This document shows, piece after piece, positions 1-13,269 of a stretch of 64,000 bases of DNA (the stretch's first letter is position 1; every line of letters begins with the position of its first letter). The translations under genes and the position numbers were made by a program. The notes below the pieces were generated by a model. That model was given only the letters and a program-made list of their open reading frames with translations, was not told the DNA's origin and made no database searches. Source of the DNA: Oenanthe sinensis (taxonomy: Eukaryota > Streptophyta > Magnoliopsida > Apiales > Apiaceae). The stretch is from assembly GCA_028671895.1 (NCBI GenBank), contig CM053813.1, positions 13,392,001-13,456,000 of the forward strand, written 5' to 3'.

Positions 1-99
1 ATATAACTGGGAGGAATATCGGAGCCGGACGTTACCTCCCTAACCTGGAATTATCGACTCAGAATGAATACAAAATATCCGAGTCATCGCTCATTATTT

Positions 100-525
100 A
101 TTATTTAATGAAAAATAATATTTAAAGAAGTTTAGACAACTCCAGAATATTTTTAAAGAATAAATAAATATTTTATTCATATTTAGGAGGCCCAGAATAG
201 TCCTCGAAAAATATTAAAAGGATTTAAAAGAACTAAAATATTTAATTCAAATATAATCAGGATTATTTAATATTTAAATAATCTTAAATGATTCAACATA
301 TTTAAATAATATTTAATCAATATTAAATAATATTTAAATAAACCAAAACGAGTTGAAAGTATTTAATCAATAGTTAAATACTTTTAAATGTCCCAAAATA
401 TTTAAATAATATTAAATAATATTTAAATAATTTCAAATACCCTGAAAGTATTTAATTAACCTTTAAATACTCTCTATATTCTTTAAATAATATTTAATAA
501 ACTAAATATTATTTAAAATAATAAA
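100..525. repeat. AT-rich low-complexity stretch of ATTTAAATA-like motifs
   Basis: About 400 bases made largely of degenerate copies of aatatttaaata and aatattaaat, with several ATTTAAAT palindromes. It lies inside the probable LTR. No coding potential is seen, and the copies are too irregular for a fixed period to be assigned by eye. Confidence 0.6.
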
Positions 526-2177
526 CCTCGACTAACCGTCGAGACACGCTAGACTACCCCCGGTCGACCATCGAGCACCAAAAAGATATGCTCGACACAA
601 ATTCAGTTATACGAACTGAAGAATAAACGTCCTCTAACTTTTTAAGAAATTCATAGGAGTCTCAGGGTTAGGTTGAAAGGATCTAGTCCTACTCACAAGG
701 AACTACCTTAAACAACCTATGCATACATATGTCATACATTAGAATCAATGTGACAAAGTGTCAGATACTTGCCTGTAGGTTTCCGCGGAAGTAAGCTCCT
801 TCCTTGTTTCGTCCGAGTATCTACGAACAAAAACAATTCATCTTTAGCTATACGAGTATTTCCTTAATCGTCCTATTAACACATACTCGTATAACTACCT
901 GATTCATTCAAAACGACATATAATAAACAAGTCCATTAGCCCATAGCATTCTTATGTCATCATACGACATCTTTCGTTTTCTAGTTTAGCCTCAAATGTC
1001 ATTTTATAAAAAGGAAGTGGCTAAATCAAAACATTAGCATTTCCCTTAACTTTTCATATGCAGCACTTGGATTCAAACATTTTTCATAAATCAGGTTTTA
1101 ATCTTTTTAACCCAATTCTTCTTTCCAAGTCTTCACACATGTGCCTACTATTTAAAATAAAAGGCTCAAGATTTATGGAGTAGCTTAACTAGGCTGATCA
1201 TCCATTCCAAGTTAGTCAAAAACAGGGCAGCTGAGTTTTCTGCCTAGCCTTACTATTTTGGCCATAACTTTTAGCTCATAACTCCGTTTGACGCAAAATT
1301 AGCGCGCAAACGATCTAGAGACCGATATCTAGCCAAACATATAAAGAAATCATCAATCAAGGCAGGCTAGCCCCTTCGGATTCTATGAACAGTTAACAGG
1401 CAGGAAAAATTTTGCATGGTTCCGTTTGTACGTTCATCGTTTACCCTGTTTTAAACTCATCCAATTCAACTCAAACGACCACCATATATTTTACATTACT
1501 ACTTGGGAATGTACTCAAGACATCCCAAGCCTAAACACAATTTAATAACACTTCAACCATTACCAACAATTCAGCCAAGTTCATCATCAATACAAGACAG
1601 CTTTTACATCATTTTACTACTTTGTAAACAATACCTCACTTAATCCTCTTGCAACCACAATTCTCTACCAAGACATACCTACATTATACACTTATAAGTC
1701 TTAACCAAATCATCACTATATTACTCAACCATAGCCCACAAAACAAGCACTTAAGCATATGATCAAGCTCATTACATAGCATGCTTTAACCACATAAACT
1801 TCATAAAGCTAGGGTTTGTATTTTCAAGCTACCCATGCTTCATTAACACTACCCAAAGCTTAAATAACTCATAACAAGTGCTAGCAAGGCTTAAGAACTC
1901 ATAAAACAATTATTCAAGAATTTATCCAAAATCAAAGTTACTATTCATGTATACATACTTTCATGAATATCACAAGCTTCCATGGTTAACTTTGCATGAA
2001 ATTAAAGTATGTTATGGACAAAGTTACTACCTTTCTTTTAAGCTCTAACTCACTATGATCAAGCAAGTATGATGGGAGCTTTGAATTTTTCTTCCTCTTC
2101 CTCCTTCACCTTGGCCGAATGGTTCTCCCTTGCTAGCTACCTTTGCTGATTTTTATTTCTTTGTTTTTTTTACTTAT

Positions 2178-2247
2178 GTCAAATACTTGACCCTTGGCTA
2201 AATAAAAAGCTAGTCAAGTCTTGGTCTTGGTCAAGTCTTCTTTGACT
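2178..2247. promoter_or_regulatory. Cluster of W-box (WRKY-site) motifs in the probable LTR
   Basis: Within 70 bp there are four full W-boxes, TTGAC(C/T): TTGACC at 2187-2192 and TTGACT at 2242-2247 on the plus strand, and the reverse complements at 2212-2217 and 2229-2234. A fifth TTGAC core is at 2178-2182 on the minus strand. W-boxes are known WRKY transcription-factor sites and are common in stress-responsive plant LTR promoters. That this cluster works as a promoter is inference; no convincing TATA box or transcription start was fixed. Confidence 0.35.
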
Positions 2248-4264
2248 TCATATAAAATATACTAGCATTTCTTATTTCATAAATCAAATGCAAGTATTAG
2301 TATTTTTAACAATCCATGTCAAAATAAAATAAGCTCTTTAGCAATCTTTGGGAATCATTAAATTTTCCAATTTCATAATGATTCATGACGATACATTTAA
2401 TCTTTATCTCGTTCTGGCAATTTTAATAATTTGATTGCCCAACAAAACCTTATTCCATAATTAGCATCCAGTACATACTTTTAATAACAAGGTTTTAAAA
2501 GTACCTGGATTTTAGGGATATTACACGTTCGAACTCAGAAACAACTTTTAGCTTCATTCTTGACTCGTTAGAACATGGAAACAACTTGTAAACACTTATA
2601 GGAGCATTATTGGCTCGTTTAAACATCAAAACAATTCATAACAATTTGAGACTTCATTCTTGAGTCGTTCGAACTCAGAAACAACTTGTAGCTTCATTCT
2701 TGTCTCGTTTCAACATGGAAACAACTTGTAAACACTTGTAGGAGCATTATTGGGTTGTTTAAACATAAAAACAATTCGTAACAATTTGAGACTTCATTTT
2801 TGACTCGTTCGTTCTTGAAAACAACTTGTAGCTTCATTCTTGACTCGTTTGAACATTGAAACAACTTGTAAACACTTGTTGGAGCATTATTGGCTCGTTT
2901 AAACATAAAAAAAATTCATAACAATTTAAGACTTCATTCTTGACTCGTTCTAACATTGAAACAACTTTTAGCTTCATTCTTTTCTCGTTAGAACATGGAA
3001 ATAACTTGTAAACTCTTGTAGGAACATTGTTGGCTCGTTTAAACATCAAAATAATTCATAACAATTTGAGGATTCATTCTTGATCGTTCGAACTCAGAAA
3101 CAACTTGTAGCTTCATTCTTGACTCGTTTGAACATAAAAACAACTTCTAAACACTTGTAGGAGCATTTTTGGCTCGTTTAAACATCAAAATAATTCATAA
3201 AAATTTGAGGCTTTATTCTTGAGTCGTTCGAATTCGAAAACAACTTGTAGCTTCATTCTTGTCTCGTTTGAACATGGAAACAACTTGTACACTTGTAGGA
3301 GAATTATTGGCTCGTTTAAACATAAAAACAATTCGTAACAATTTGAGACTTCATTCTTGACTCGTTCGAACTGTGAAACAACTTGTAGCTTAATTTTTGG
3401 CTCGTTTGAACATGGAAATAACTTGTAAACTCTTGTAGGAACATTATTGGCTCGTTTACACATGAAAACAATTCGTAACAATTTGAGACTTCATTCTTGA
3501 TTCGTTCAAACTCGGAAACAACTTGTATCTTCATTCTTTACTCGTTTGAACTTGGAAACAACTTGTAAACACTTGTAGGAACATTATTAGCTCGTTTAAA
3601 CATGAAAACAATTCATAACATTTTGAGACTTCATTGTTGACTCCTTCAAACTCGAAAACAAATTGTTGCTTCATTCTTTTCTCGTTTGAACATGGAAACA
3701 ACTTGTAAACACTTGTAGGAGCATTATTGGCTCGATTAAACATAAAAACAATTCGTAACAATTTGAGACTTTATTCTTGAGTCGTTCGAACATGGAAATA
3801 AGTTTAGCTTCATTCTTGACTCGTTTGAACATGAAAAAAACTTATAAACTGTTGTAGGAACATTGTTGGCTCGCTTAAACATCAAAACAATTCATAACAT
3901 TTTGAGGCTTCATTTTTGACACGTTCGAACTTAGAAACAACTTTTAGCTTCATTCTTGACTCGTTAGAACATGGAAACAACTTGCAAACACTTGTAGGAG
4001 CATTATTGGCTCGTTTAAGCATCAAAACAATTCATAACAATTTGAGACTTCATTCTTGAGTCGTTCTAACTCAGAAACAACTTGTAGCTTCATTCTTGAC
4101 TCGTTTGAACATGGAAATAACTTTTAAACTCTTATAGGAACATTATTGGTTCGTTTAAACATGAAAACAATTCCTAACAATTTGAGGCTTTATTCTTGAC
4201 TCGTTCGAACTCGGTAACAACTTGTAGCTTCATTCTTGACTCGTTTGAACATGGAAACAACTTC

Positions 4265-7200
4265 TAAACACTTGTAGGAGCATTATTGGCTCGTTTAAAC
4301 ATCAAAATAATTCTTAACAATTTGAGACTTTATTCTTGAGTCGTTTGAACTCGAAAAAAACTTGTAGCTTCATTCTTCACTCGTTTGAAAATGGAAACAA
4401 ATTACAAACACTTGTAGGTGCATTATTGGCTCGTTTAAACATCAAAACAATTCATAACAATTTGAGACTTCATTCTTGAGTCGTTCTAACATGGAAACAA
4501 CTTGTAAACACTTATAGGAGAATTATTGGCTCGTTTAAATATAAAAACAATTCGTAACAATTTGAGACTTCATTCTTGACTCGTTCGAACTGTGAAACAA
4601 CTTGTAGCTTCATTCTTGGCTCGTTTGAACATGGAAACAACATGTAAACTCTTGTAGGAACATTGTTGGCTCGTTTAAACATCAAAACAATTCATAACAA
4701 TTTGAGGCTACGTTCTTGACTCGTTCAAACTCGGAAACAACTTGTAGCTTCATTCTTGACTCGTTTGAATATGGAAACAACTTGTAAACACTTGTTGGAG
4801 CATTATTGGCTCGTTTAAACATCAAAACAATTCATAACAATTTAAGGATCCATTCTTGACTCGTTCGAACTCGAAAACAACTTTTAGCTTCATTCTTGAC
4901 TCGTTTGAACATGGAAACAACTTGTAAACTCTTGTAGGAACATTGTTAGCTCGTTTAAACATCAAAACAATTCTTAAAAATTTGAGGCTTCGTTCTTGAC
5001 TCGTTCGAACTTGGACACAACTTGTAGCTTCATGTTTAACTCGTTTGAACATGGAAACAACTTGTAAACACTTGTAGGAGCATTATTGGCTCGTTTAAAC
5101 ATCAAAACAATTCATAACAATATGAGGCTTAATTCTTGACTCGTTAGAACTCGGAAACAACTTGTAGCTTCATTCTTGACTCGTTTGAACATGGAAACAA
5201 CTTGTAAACTCTGGTAAAAGCATTATTGGCTCGTTTGAAAATCAAAACAATTCGTAATAATTTGAGGCTTCGTTCTTGACTCGTTCGGACTCGGAAACAA
5301 CTTGTAGCTTCATTCTTGCCTTGTTTGAACATGGAAACAACTTGTAAACACTTGTAGGAGCATTATTGGCTCGTTTAAACATCAAAACAATTCATAACAA
5401 TTTGAGGCTTCATTCTTGACTCGTTCGAACTCGAAAACAATTTGTATCTTCATTCTTGACTCGTTTGAACTTGGAAACAACTTGTAAACACTTGTAGGAA
5501 CATTATTGGCTCGGTTAAACATGAAAACAATTCATAACAATTTGAGACTTCATTCTTGACTCGTTCAAACTCGAAAACAACTTGTAGCTTCATTCTTGTC
5601 TAGATTGAACATCAAAACAATTCATAACAATTTGAGACTTCATTCTTGACTCGTTCTAACAAGGAAACAAGTTGTTAACACTTGTAGGAGCATTATTGGC
5701 TCGTTTAAATATCAAAAAAATTCATAACAATTTGAGGCTCCATTCTTGATTTGTTTGAACTCGAAAATAACTTTTAGCTTCATTCTTGGCTCGTTTGAAC
5801 ATGGAAACAACTTCTAAACACTTGTAGGCGCATTATTGGCTCGTTTAAACATCAAAACAATTCATAACAATTTGAAACATCATTCTTGAGTCGTTTGAAC
5901 TCCAAAACAACTTGTAGCTTCATTCTTGTCTCGTTTGAACATGGAAACAACTCGTAAACACTTGTAGGAGCATTATTGGCTCGTTTAAACATCAAAATAA
6001 TTCTTAACAATCTGAGACTTTATTCTTGAGTCGTTTGAACTCGAAAAAAACTTGTAGCTTCATTCTTCACTCGTTTGAAAATGGAAACAAATTACAAACA
6101 CTTGTAGGTGCATTATTGGCTCGTTTAAACATCAAAACAATTCATAACAATTTGAGACTTCATTCTTGAGTCGTTCTAACATGGAAACAACTTGTAAACA
6201 CTTATAGGAGAATTATTGGCTCGTTTAAATATAAAAACAATTCGTAACAATTTGAGACTTCATTCTTGACTCGTTCGAACTGTGAAACAACTTGTAGCTT
6301 CATTCTTGGCTCGTTTGAACATGGAAACAACATGTAAACTCTTGTAGGAACATTGTTGGCTCGTTTAAACATCAAAACAATTCATAACAATTTGAGGCTA
6401 CGTTCTTGACTCGTTCAAACTCGGAAACAACTTGTAGCTTCATTCTTGACTCGTTTGAATATGGAAACAACTTGTAAACACTTGTTGGAGCATTATTGGC
6501 TCGTTTAAACATCAAAACAATTCATAACAATTTAAGGATCCATTCTTGACTCGTTCGAACTCGAAAACAACTTTTAGCTTCATTCTTGACTCGTTTGAAC
6601 ATGGAAACAACTTGTAAACTCTTGTAGGAACATTGTTAGCTCGTTTAAACATCAAAACAATTCTTAAAAATTTGAGGCTTCGTTCTTGACTCGTTCGAAC
6701 TTGGACACAACTTGTAGCTTCATGTTTAACTCGTTTGAACATGGAAACAACTTGTAAACACTTGTAGGAGCATTATTGGCTCGTTTAAACATCAAAACAA
6801 TTCATAACAATATGAGGCTTAATTCTTGACTCGTTAGAACTCGGAAACAACTTGTAGCTTCATTCTTGACTCGTTTGAACATGGAAACAACTTGTAAACT
6901 CTGGTAAAAGCATTATTGGCTCGTTTGAAAATCAAAACAATTCGTAATAATTTGAGGCTTCGTTCTTGACTCGTTCGGACTCGGAAACAACTTGTAGCTT
7001 CATTCTTGCCTTGTTTGAACATGGAAACAACTTGTAAACACTTGTAGGAGCATTATTGGCTCGTTTAAACATCAAAACAATTCATAACAATTTGAGGCTT
7101 CATTCTTGACTCGTTCGAACTCGAAAACAATTTGTATCTTCATTCTTGACTCGTTTGAACTTGGAAACAACTTGTAAACACTTGTAGGAACATTATTGGC

Positions 7201-7675
7201 TCGGTTAAACATGAAAACAATTCATAACAATTTGAGACTTCATTCTTGACTCGTTCAAACTCGAAAACAACTTGTAGCTTCATTCTTGTCTAGATTGAAC
7301 ATCAAAACAATTCATAACAATTTGAGACTTCATTCTTGACTCGTTCTAACAAGGAAACAAGTTGTTAACACTTGTAGGAGCATTATTGGCTCGTTTAAAT
7401 ATCAAAAAAATTCATAACAATTTGAGGCTCCATTCTTGATTTGTTTGAACTCGAAAATAACTTTTAGCTTCATTCTTGGCTCGTTTGAACATGGAAACAA
7501 CTTCTAAACACTTGTAGGCGCATTATTGGCTCGTTTAAACATCAAAACAATTCATAACAATTTGAAACATCATTCTTGAGTCGTTTGAACTCCAAAACAA
7601 CTTGTAGCTTCATTCTTGTCTCGTTTGAACATGGAAACAACTCGTAAACACTTGTAGGAGCATTATTGGCTCGTT
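4265..7675. repeat. 1690-bp tandem duplication (12-monomer HOR, two nearly identical copies)
   Basis: The sequence from about 4265 reappears 1690 bp downstream with almost no differences: 4322-5985 against 6012-7675. Shared private variants include gaggctacgttcttgac at 4703 and 6393, and the rare hybrid junction tctagattgaacatc near 5598 and 7288. 1690 is twelve 140-bp monomers plus 10 bp. A third, more diverged copy follows at an offset of about 1870 bp (gaggctacgttcttgac at 8263), reaching about 9500. Confidence 0.9.
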
Positions 7676-10600
7676 TAAATGTAAAAACAATTCATAACAA
7701 TTTGAGACTTCATTCTTGAATCGTTCTAACATGGAAACAAGTTTAGCTTCATTCTTGACTCGTTTGAACATGAAAACAACTTGCAAACTGTTGTAGGAAC
7801 ATTGTTGTCTCGTTTAAACATCAAACCAATTCATAACAATTTGAGGCTTCATTCGTGACACGTTCGAACTCAGAAACAACTTTTAGCTTCATTCTTGACT
7901 CGTTAGAACATGGAAACAGTTTCTATACACTTGTAGGAGCATTATTGGCTCGTTTAAACATCAAAATAATTCATAACAATTTGAGACGTTATTCTTGAGT
8001 CGTTCGAATTCGAAAACAACTTGTAGCTTTATTATTGTCTCGTTTGAACATAGAAACAACTTGTAAACACTTATAGGAGAATTATTGGCTCGTTTAAATA
8101 TAAAAATAATTCGTAACAATTTGAGACTTCGTTCTTGACTCGTTCGAACTGTGAAACAACTTGTAGCTTCATTCTTGGCTCGTTTGAACATGGAAACAAC
8201 TTGTAAACTCTTGTAGGAACATTGTTGGCTCGTTTAAACATCAAAACAATTCATAACAATTTGAGGCTACGTTCTTGACTCGTTCGAACTCGGAAACAAC
8301 TTGTAGCTTCATTCTTGACTCGTTTGAATATGGAAACAACTTGTAAACACTTGTAGGAGCATTATTGGCTCGTTTAAACATCAAAACAATTCATAACAAT
8401 TTAAGGATTCATTCTTGACTCGTTCGAACTCGAAAACAACTTTTCGCTTCATTCTTGACTCGTTTGAACATGGAAACAACTTGTAAACTCTTGTAGGAAC
8501 ATTGTTAGCTCGTTTAAACATCAAAACAATTCATAACAATTTGAGGCTTCGTTCTTGACTCGTTCGAACTTGGACACAACTTGTAGCTTCATTTTTAACT
8601 CGTTTGAACATTGAAACAACTTGTAAACACTTGTAGGAGCATTATTGGCTCGTTTAAACATCAAAACAATTCATAACAATATGAGGCTTAATTCTTGACT
8701 CGTTAGAACTCGGAAACAACTTGTAGCTTCATTCTTGACTCGTTTGAACATGGAAACAACTTGTAAACTCTTGCAAAAGCATTATTGGCTCGTTTGAAAA
8801 TCAAAATAATTCGTAACAATTTGAGGCTTCGTTCTTGACTCGTTCGGACTCGGAAACAACTTGTAGCTTCATTTTTGCCTCGTTTGAACATGGAAACAAC
8901 TTGTAAACACTTGTAGGAGCATTATTGGCTCGTTTAAACATCAAAACAATTCATAACAATTTGAGGCTTCATTCTTGGCTCGTTCGAACTCGAAAACAAT
9001 TTGTATCTTCATTCTTGACTCGTTTGAACTTGGAAACAACTTGTAAACACTTGTAGGAACATTATTGGCTCGGTTAAACATGAAAACAATTCATAACAAT
9101 TTGAGACTTCATTCTTCACTCGTTCAAACTCGAAAACAACTTGTAGCTTCATTCTTGTCTCGATTGAACATCAAAACAATTCATAACAATTTGAGACTTC
9201 ATTCTTGACTCGTTCTAACATGGAAACAAGTTGTTAACACTTGTAGGAGCATTATTGGCTCGTTTAAATATCAAAAAAATTCATAACAATTTGAGGCTCC
9301 ATTCTTGATTCGTTTGAACTCGAAAATAACTTTTAGCTTCATTCTTGACTCGTTTGAACATGGAAACAACTTCTAAACACTTGTAGGCGCATTATTGGCT
9401 CGTTTAAACATCAAAACAATTCATAACAATTTGAGACTTCATTCTTGAGTCGTTTGAACTCCAAAACAACTTGTAGCTTCGTTCTTGACTCATTTGAACA
9501 TGGAAACAACTTGTAAACACTTGTAGGAGCATTATTGGCTCGTTTAAACATAAAAAAATTCATAACAATTTAAGACTTCATTCTTGACTCGTTCTAACAT
9601 TGAAACAACTTTTAGTTTCATTCTTGACTCGTTAGAACAAGGAAACAGCTTGTAAACTCTTGTAAGAACATTGTTGGCTCGTTTAAACATCAAAACACTT
9701 CATAACAATTTGAGGATTCATTCTTGACTCGTTCGAACTCAGAAACAACTTGTAGCTTCATTCTTGACTCGTTTGAATAAGAAAACAACTTCTAAAAACT
9801 TGTAGGAGAATTTTTGGCTTTTTTAAACATCAAAACAATTCATAACAATTTGAGGCTTCATTCTTGACACGTTCGAACTCAGAAACAACTTTTAGCTTCA
9901 TTCTTGACTCGTTAGAACATGGAAACAACTTGTAAACACTTATAGGAGCATTATTGGCTCATTTAAACATCAAAACAATTCATAACAATTTGAGACTTCA
10001 TTCTTGAGTCATTCGAACTCAGAAACAACTTGTAGCTTCATTCTTGACTCGTTTCAACATGGAAACAACTTGTAAACACTTGTAGGAGCATTATTGGGTT
10101 GTTTAAACATAAAAATAATTCGTAACAATTTGAGACTTCATTCTTGACTCGTTCGTTCTTGAAAACAACTTGTAGCTTCATTCTTGACTCGTTTGAACAT
10201 GGAAACAACTTGTAAACACTTGTTGGAGCATTATTGGCTCGTTTAAACATAAAAAAATTCATAACAATTTAAGACTTCATTCTTGACTCGTTCTAACATT
10301 GAAACAACTTTTAGCTTCATTATTTTCTCGTTAGAACATGGAAACAACTTGTAAACTCTTGTAGGAACATTGTTGTCTCGTTTAAACATCAAACCAATTC
10401 ATAACAATTTGAGGCTTCATTCTTGACACGTTTGAACTGAGAAATAACTTTTAGCTTCATTCTTGACTCGTTAGAACATGGAAACAACTTCTAAACACTT
10501 ATAGGAGTATTATTGGCTCGTTTAAACATCAAAATAATTCATAACAATTTGAGGCTTTATTCTTGAGTCGTTCGAATTCGAAAACCACTTGTAGCTTCAT

Positions 10601-13269
10601 TCTTGTCTCGTTTGAACATGGAAACAACTTGTAAACACTTGTAGGAGAATTATTGGCTCTTTTAAAGAAAGAAACAATTCGTAACAATTTTAGACTTCAT
10701 TCTTGACTAGTTCGAACTTTGATACAACTTGTAGCTTCATTCTTGGCTCGTTTGAACATGGAAACACCTTGTAAACTCTTGTAGGAACATTATTGGCTCA
10801 TTTAAACATAAAAACAATTCGTAACAATTTGAGAATTCATTCTAGACTCGTTCGAACTCGGAAACAACTTGTAGCTTCATTCTTGGCTCGTTTGAACATG
10901 GAAACAACTTGTAAACTCTTGTCGGAACATTATTGGCTCGTTTAAACATTAAAACGATTCGTAACAATTTGAGACTTCATTCTTGACTCGTTCGAACTCA
11001 GAAACAACTTGTATCTTCATTCTTGACTCGTTTGAACTTGGAAACAACTTGAAAACACTTGTAGGAACATTATTGGCTCGTTTAAACATGAAAACAATTC
11101 ATAACAATTTGAGACTTCATTCTTGACTCGTTCAAACTCGAAAACAACTTGTAGCTTCATTCTTGTCTCGTATGAACATGGAAACAACTTGTTAACACTT
11201 GTAGGAGCATTATTGGCTTGTTTAAACATCAAAAAAATTATAACAATTTGAGGCTCCATTCTTGACTCGTTTGAACTGGAAAATAACTTTTAGCTTCATT
11301 CTTGACTCGTTTGAACATGGAAACAACTTCTAAACACTTGTAGGCGCATTATTGGCTCGTTTAAACATCAAAACAATTCATAACAATTTGAGACTTCATT
11401 TTTGAGTCGTTTGAACTCCAAAACAACTTGTAGCTTCATTCTTGTCTCGTTTGAACATGGAAACAACTCGTAAACACTTGTAGGAGTATTATTGGCTCGT
11501 TTAAATATAAAAACAATTCATAACAATTTGAGACTTCATTCTTGACTCGTTCTAACATGGGAACAAGTTTAGCTTCATTCTTGACTCGTTTGAACAAAAA
11601 AACAACTTGCAAACTGTTGTAGGAACATTGTTGTCTCTTTTAAACATCAAACACATTCATAGCAATTTGAGGTTTCATTCTTGACACTTTCGAACTCAGA
11701 ATCATCTTTTAGCTTCATTCTTGACTCGTTAGAACATGGAAACAATTTCTATACACTTGTAGGAGCATTATTGGGTCGTTTAAACATCAAAATAATTCAT
11801 AACAAATTGAGGCTTTATTCTTGAGTCGTTCGAATTCGAAAACCACTTGTAGCTTCATTCTTGTCTCGTTTGAACATGAAAATAACTTGTAAACACTTGT
11901 AGGACAATTATTGGCTCGTTTAAACATAAAAACAATTGGTAACAATTTGAGACTTCATTCTTGACTCGTTCGAACTTGGAAACAAATTGTAACTTCATTC
12001 TTGACTCGTTTGAACATGGAAACAACTTGTAAACTCTTATAGGACCATTATTGGTTCGTTTAAATATGAAAACAATTCGTAACAATTTGAGGCTTCATTC
12101 TTGACTAGTTCGAACTCGGAAACAACTTGTAGCTTCATTATTGACTCGTTTGAACATGGAAACAACTTCTAAACACTAGTAGGAGCATTATTGGCTCGTT
12201 TAAATATCAAAACAATTCATAACAATTTTAGCTTCATTCTTCACTCGTTTGAACATGGAAATAACTTTTAAACTCTTATAGGAACATTATTGGTTCGTTT
12301 AAACATAAAAACAATTCCTAACAATTTGAGGCTTTATTCTTGACTCGTTCGAACTCGGTAACAACTTGTAGCTTCATTCTTGACTCGTTTGAACATGGAA
12401 ACAACTTCTAAACACTTGTAGGAGCATTATTGGCTCGTTTACACATCAAAATAATTCTTAAAAATTTGAGACTTTATTCTTGGCTCGTTTGAACATGGAA
12501 ACAACTTGCAAACACTTGTAGGAGCATTATTGGCTCGTTTAAACATCAAAACAATTCATAACAATTTGAGACTTCATTCTTGAGTCGTTCTAACATGGAA
12601 ACAACTTGGAAACACTTGTAGGAGAATTATTGGCTCGTTTAAATATAAAAACAATTCGTAACAATTTGAGACTTCATTCTTGACTCGTTCGAACTGTGAA
12701 AAAACTTGTAGCTTCATTCTTGGCTCGTTTGAACATGGAAACAACTTGTAAACTCTTGTAGGAACATTATTGGGTCGTTTAAACATTAAAACAATTCGTA
12801 ACAATTTGAGACTTCATTCTTGACTCGTTCGAACTCGAAAACAACTTGTATCTTCAATCTTGACTCTTTTGAACTTGGAAACAACTTGTAAACACTTGTA
12901 GGAACATTATTGGCTCGGTTAAACATGAAAACAATTCATAACAATTTGAGACTTCATTCTTGACTCGTTCAAACTCGAAAACAACTTGTAGCTTCATTCT
13001 TGTCTCGATTGAACATCAAAACAATTCATAACAATTTGAGACTTCATTCTTGACTCGTTCTAACATGGAAACAAGTTTAGCTCCATTCTTGACTCGTTTG
13101 AACATGAAAACAACTTGCAAACTGTTGTAGGAACATTGTTGTCTCGTTTAAACATCAAACCAATTCATAACAGTTTCAGGCTTCATTCTTGACACGTTCG
13201 AACTCAGAAACAACTTTTAGCTTCATTCTTTACTCGCTAGAACATGGAAACAATTTCTATACACTTGTA

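Larger units (their letters stand above)
1..2525 (-). mobile_element. Probable LTR (partial) of a Ty3-type LTR retrotransposon
   Basis: This is non-satellite DNA that stops abruptly at 2525, where the satellite begins. Read on the minus strand from 2525 the sequence opens TGTAATATCCC, a typical plant LTR 5' end (TG...). No reading frame with a recognisable domain is present, as expected of a long LTR. No primer-binding site or internal region is visible because the other end lies outside the window. The LTR assignment is inference from the terminal sequence, the sharp junction, the promoter-like motifs and the lack of coding capacity. It could be a solo LTR or one end of a complete element. 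The first 5 satellite bases (cgttc, 2526-2530) are the predicted target duplication. Confidence 0.5.

Noticed and set aside
1..2525. Possible complete LTR retrotransposon with internal gag-pol.
   Set aside because: No protease, RT, integrase or gag motif is seen in any frame in this stretch; only LTR-like sequence is present inside the window.
2526..2700. CENP-B-box-like similarity of CTCGTTTGAACATGGAAA.
   Set aside because: Only the TCGTTNGAA part resembles the box; the CGGG core is missing, and plants have no established CENP-B/box system.
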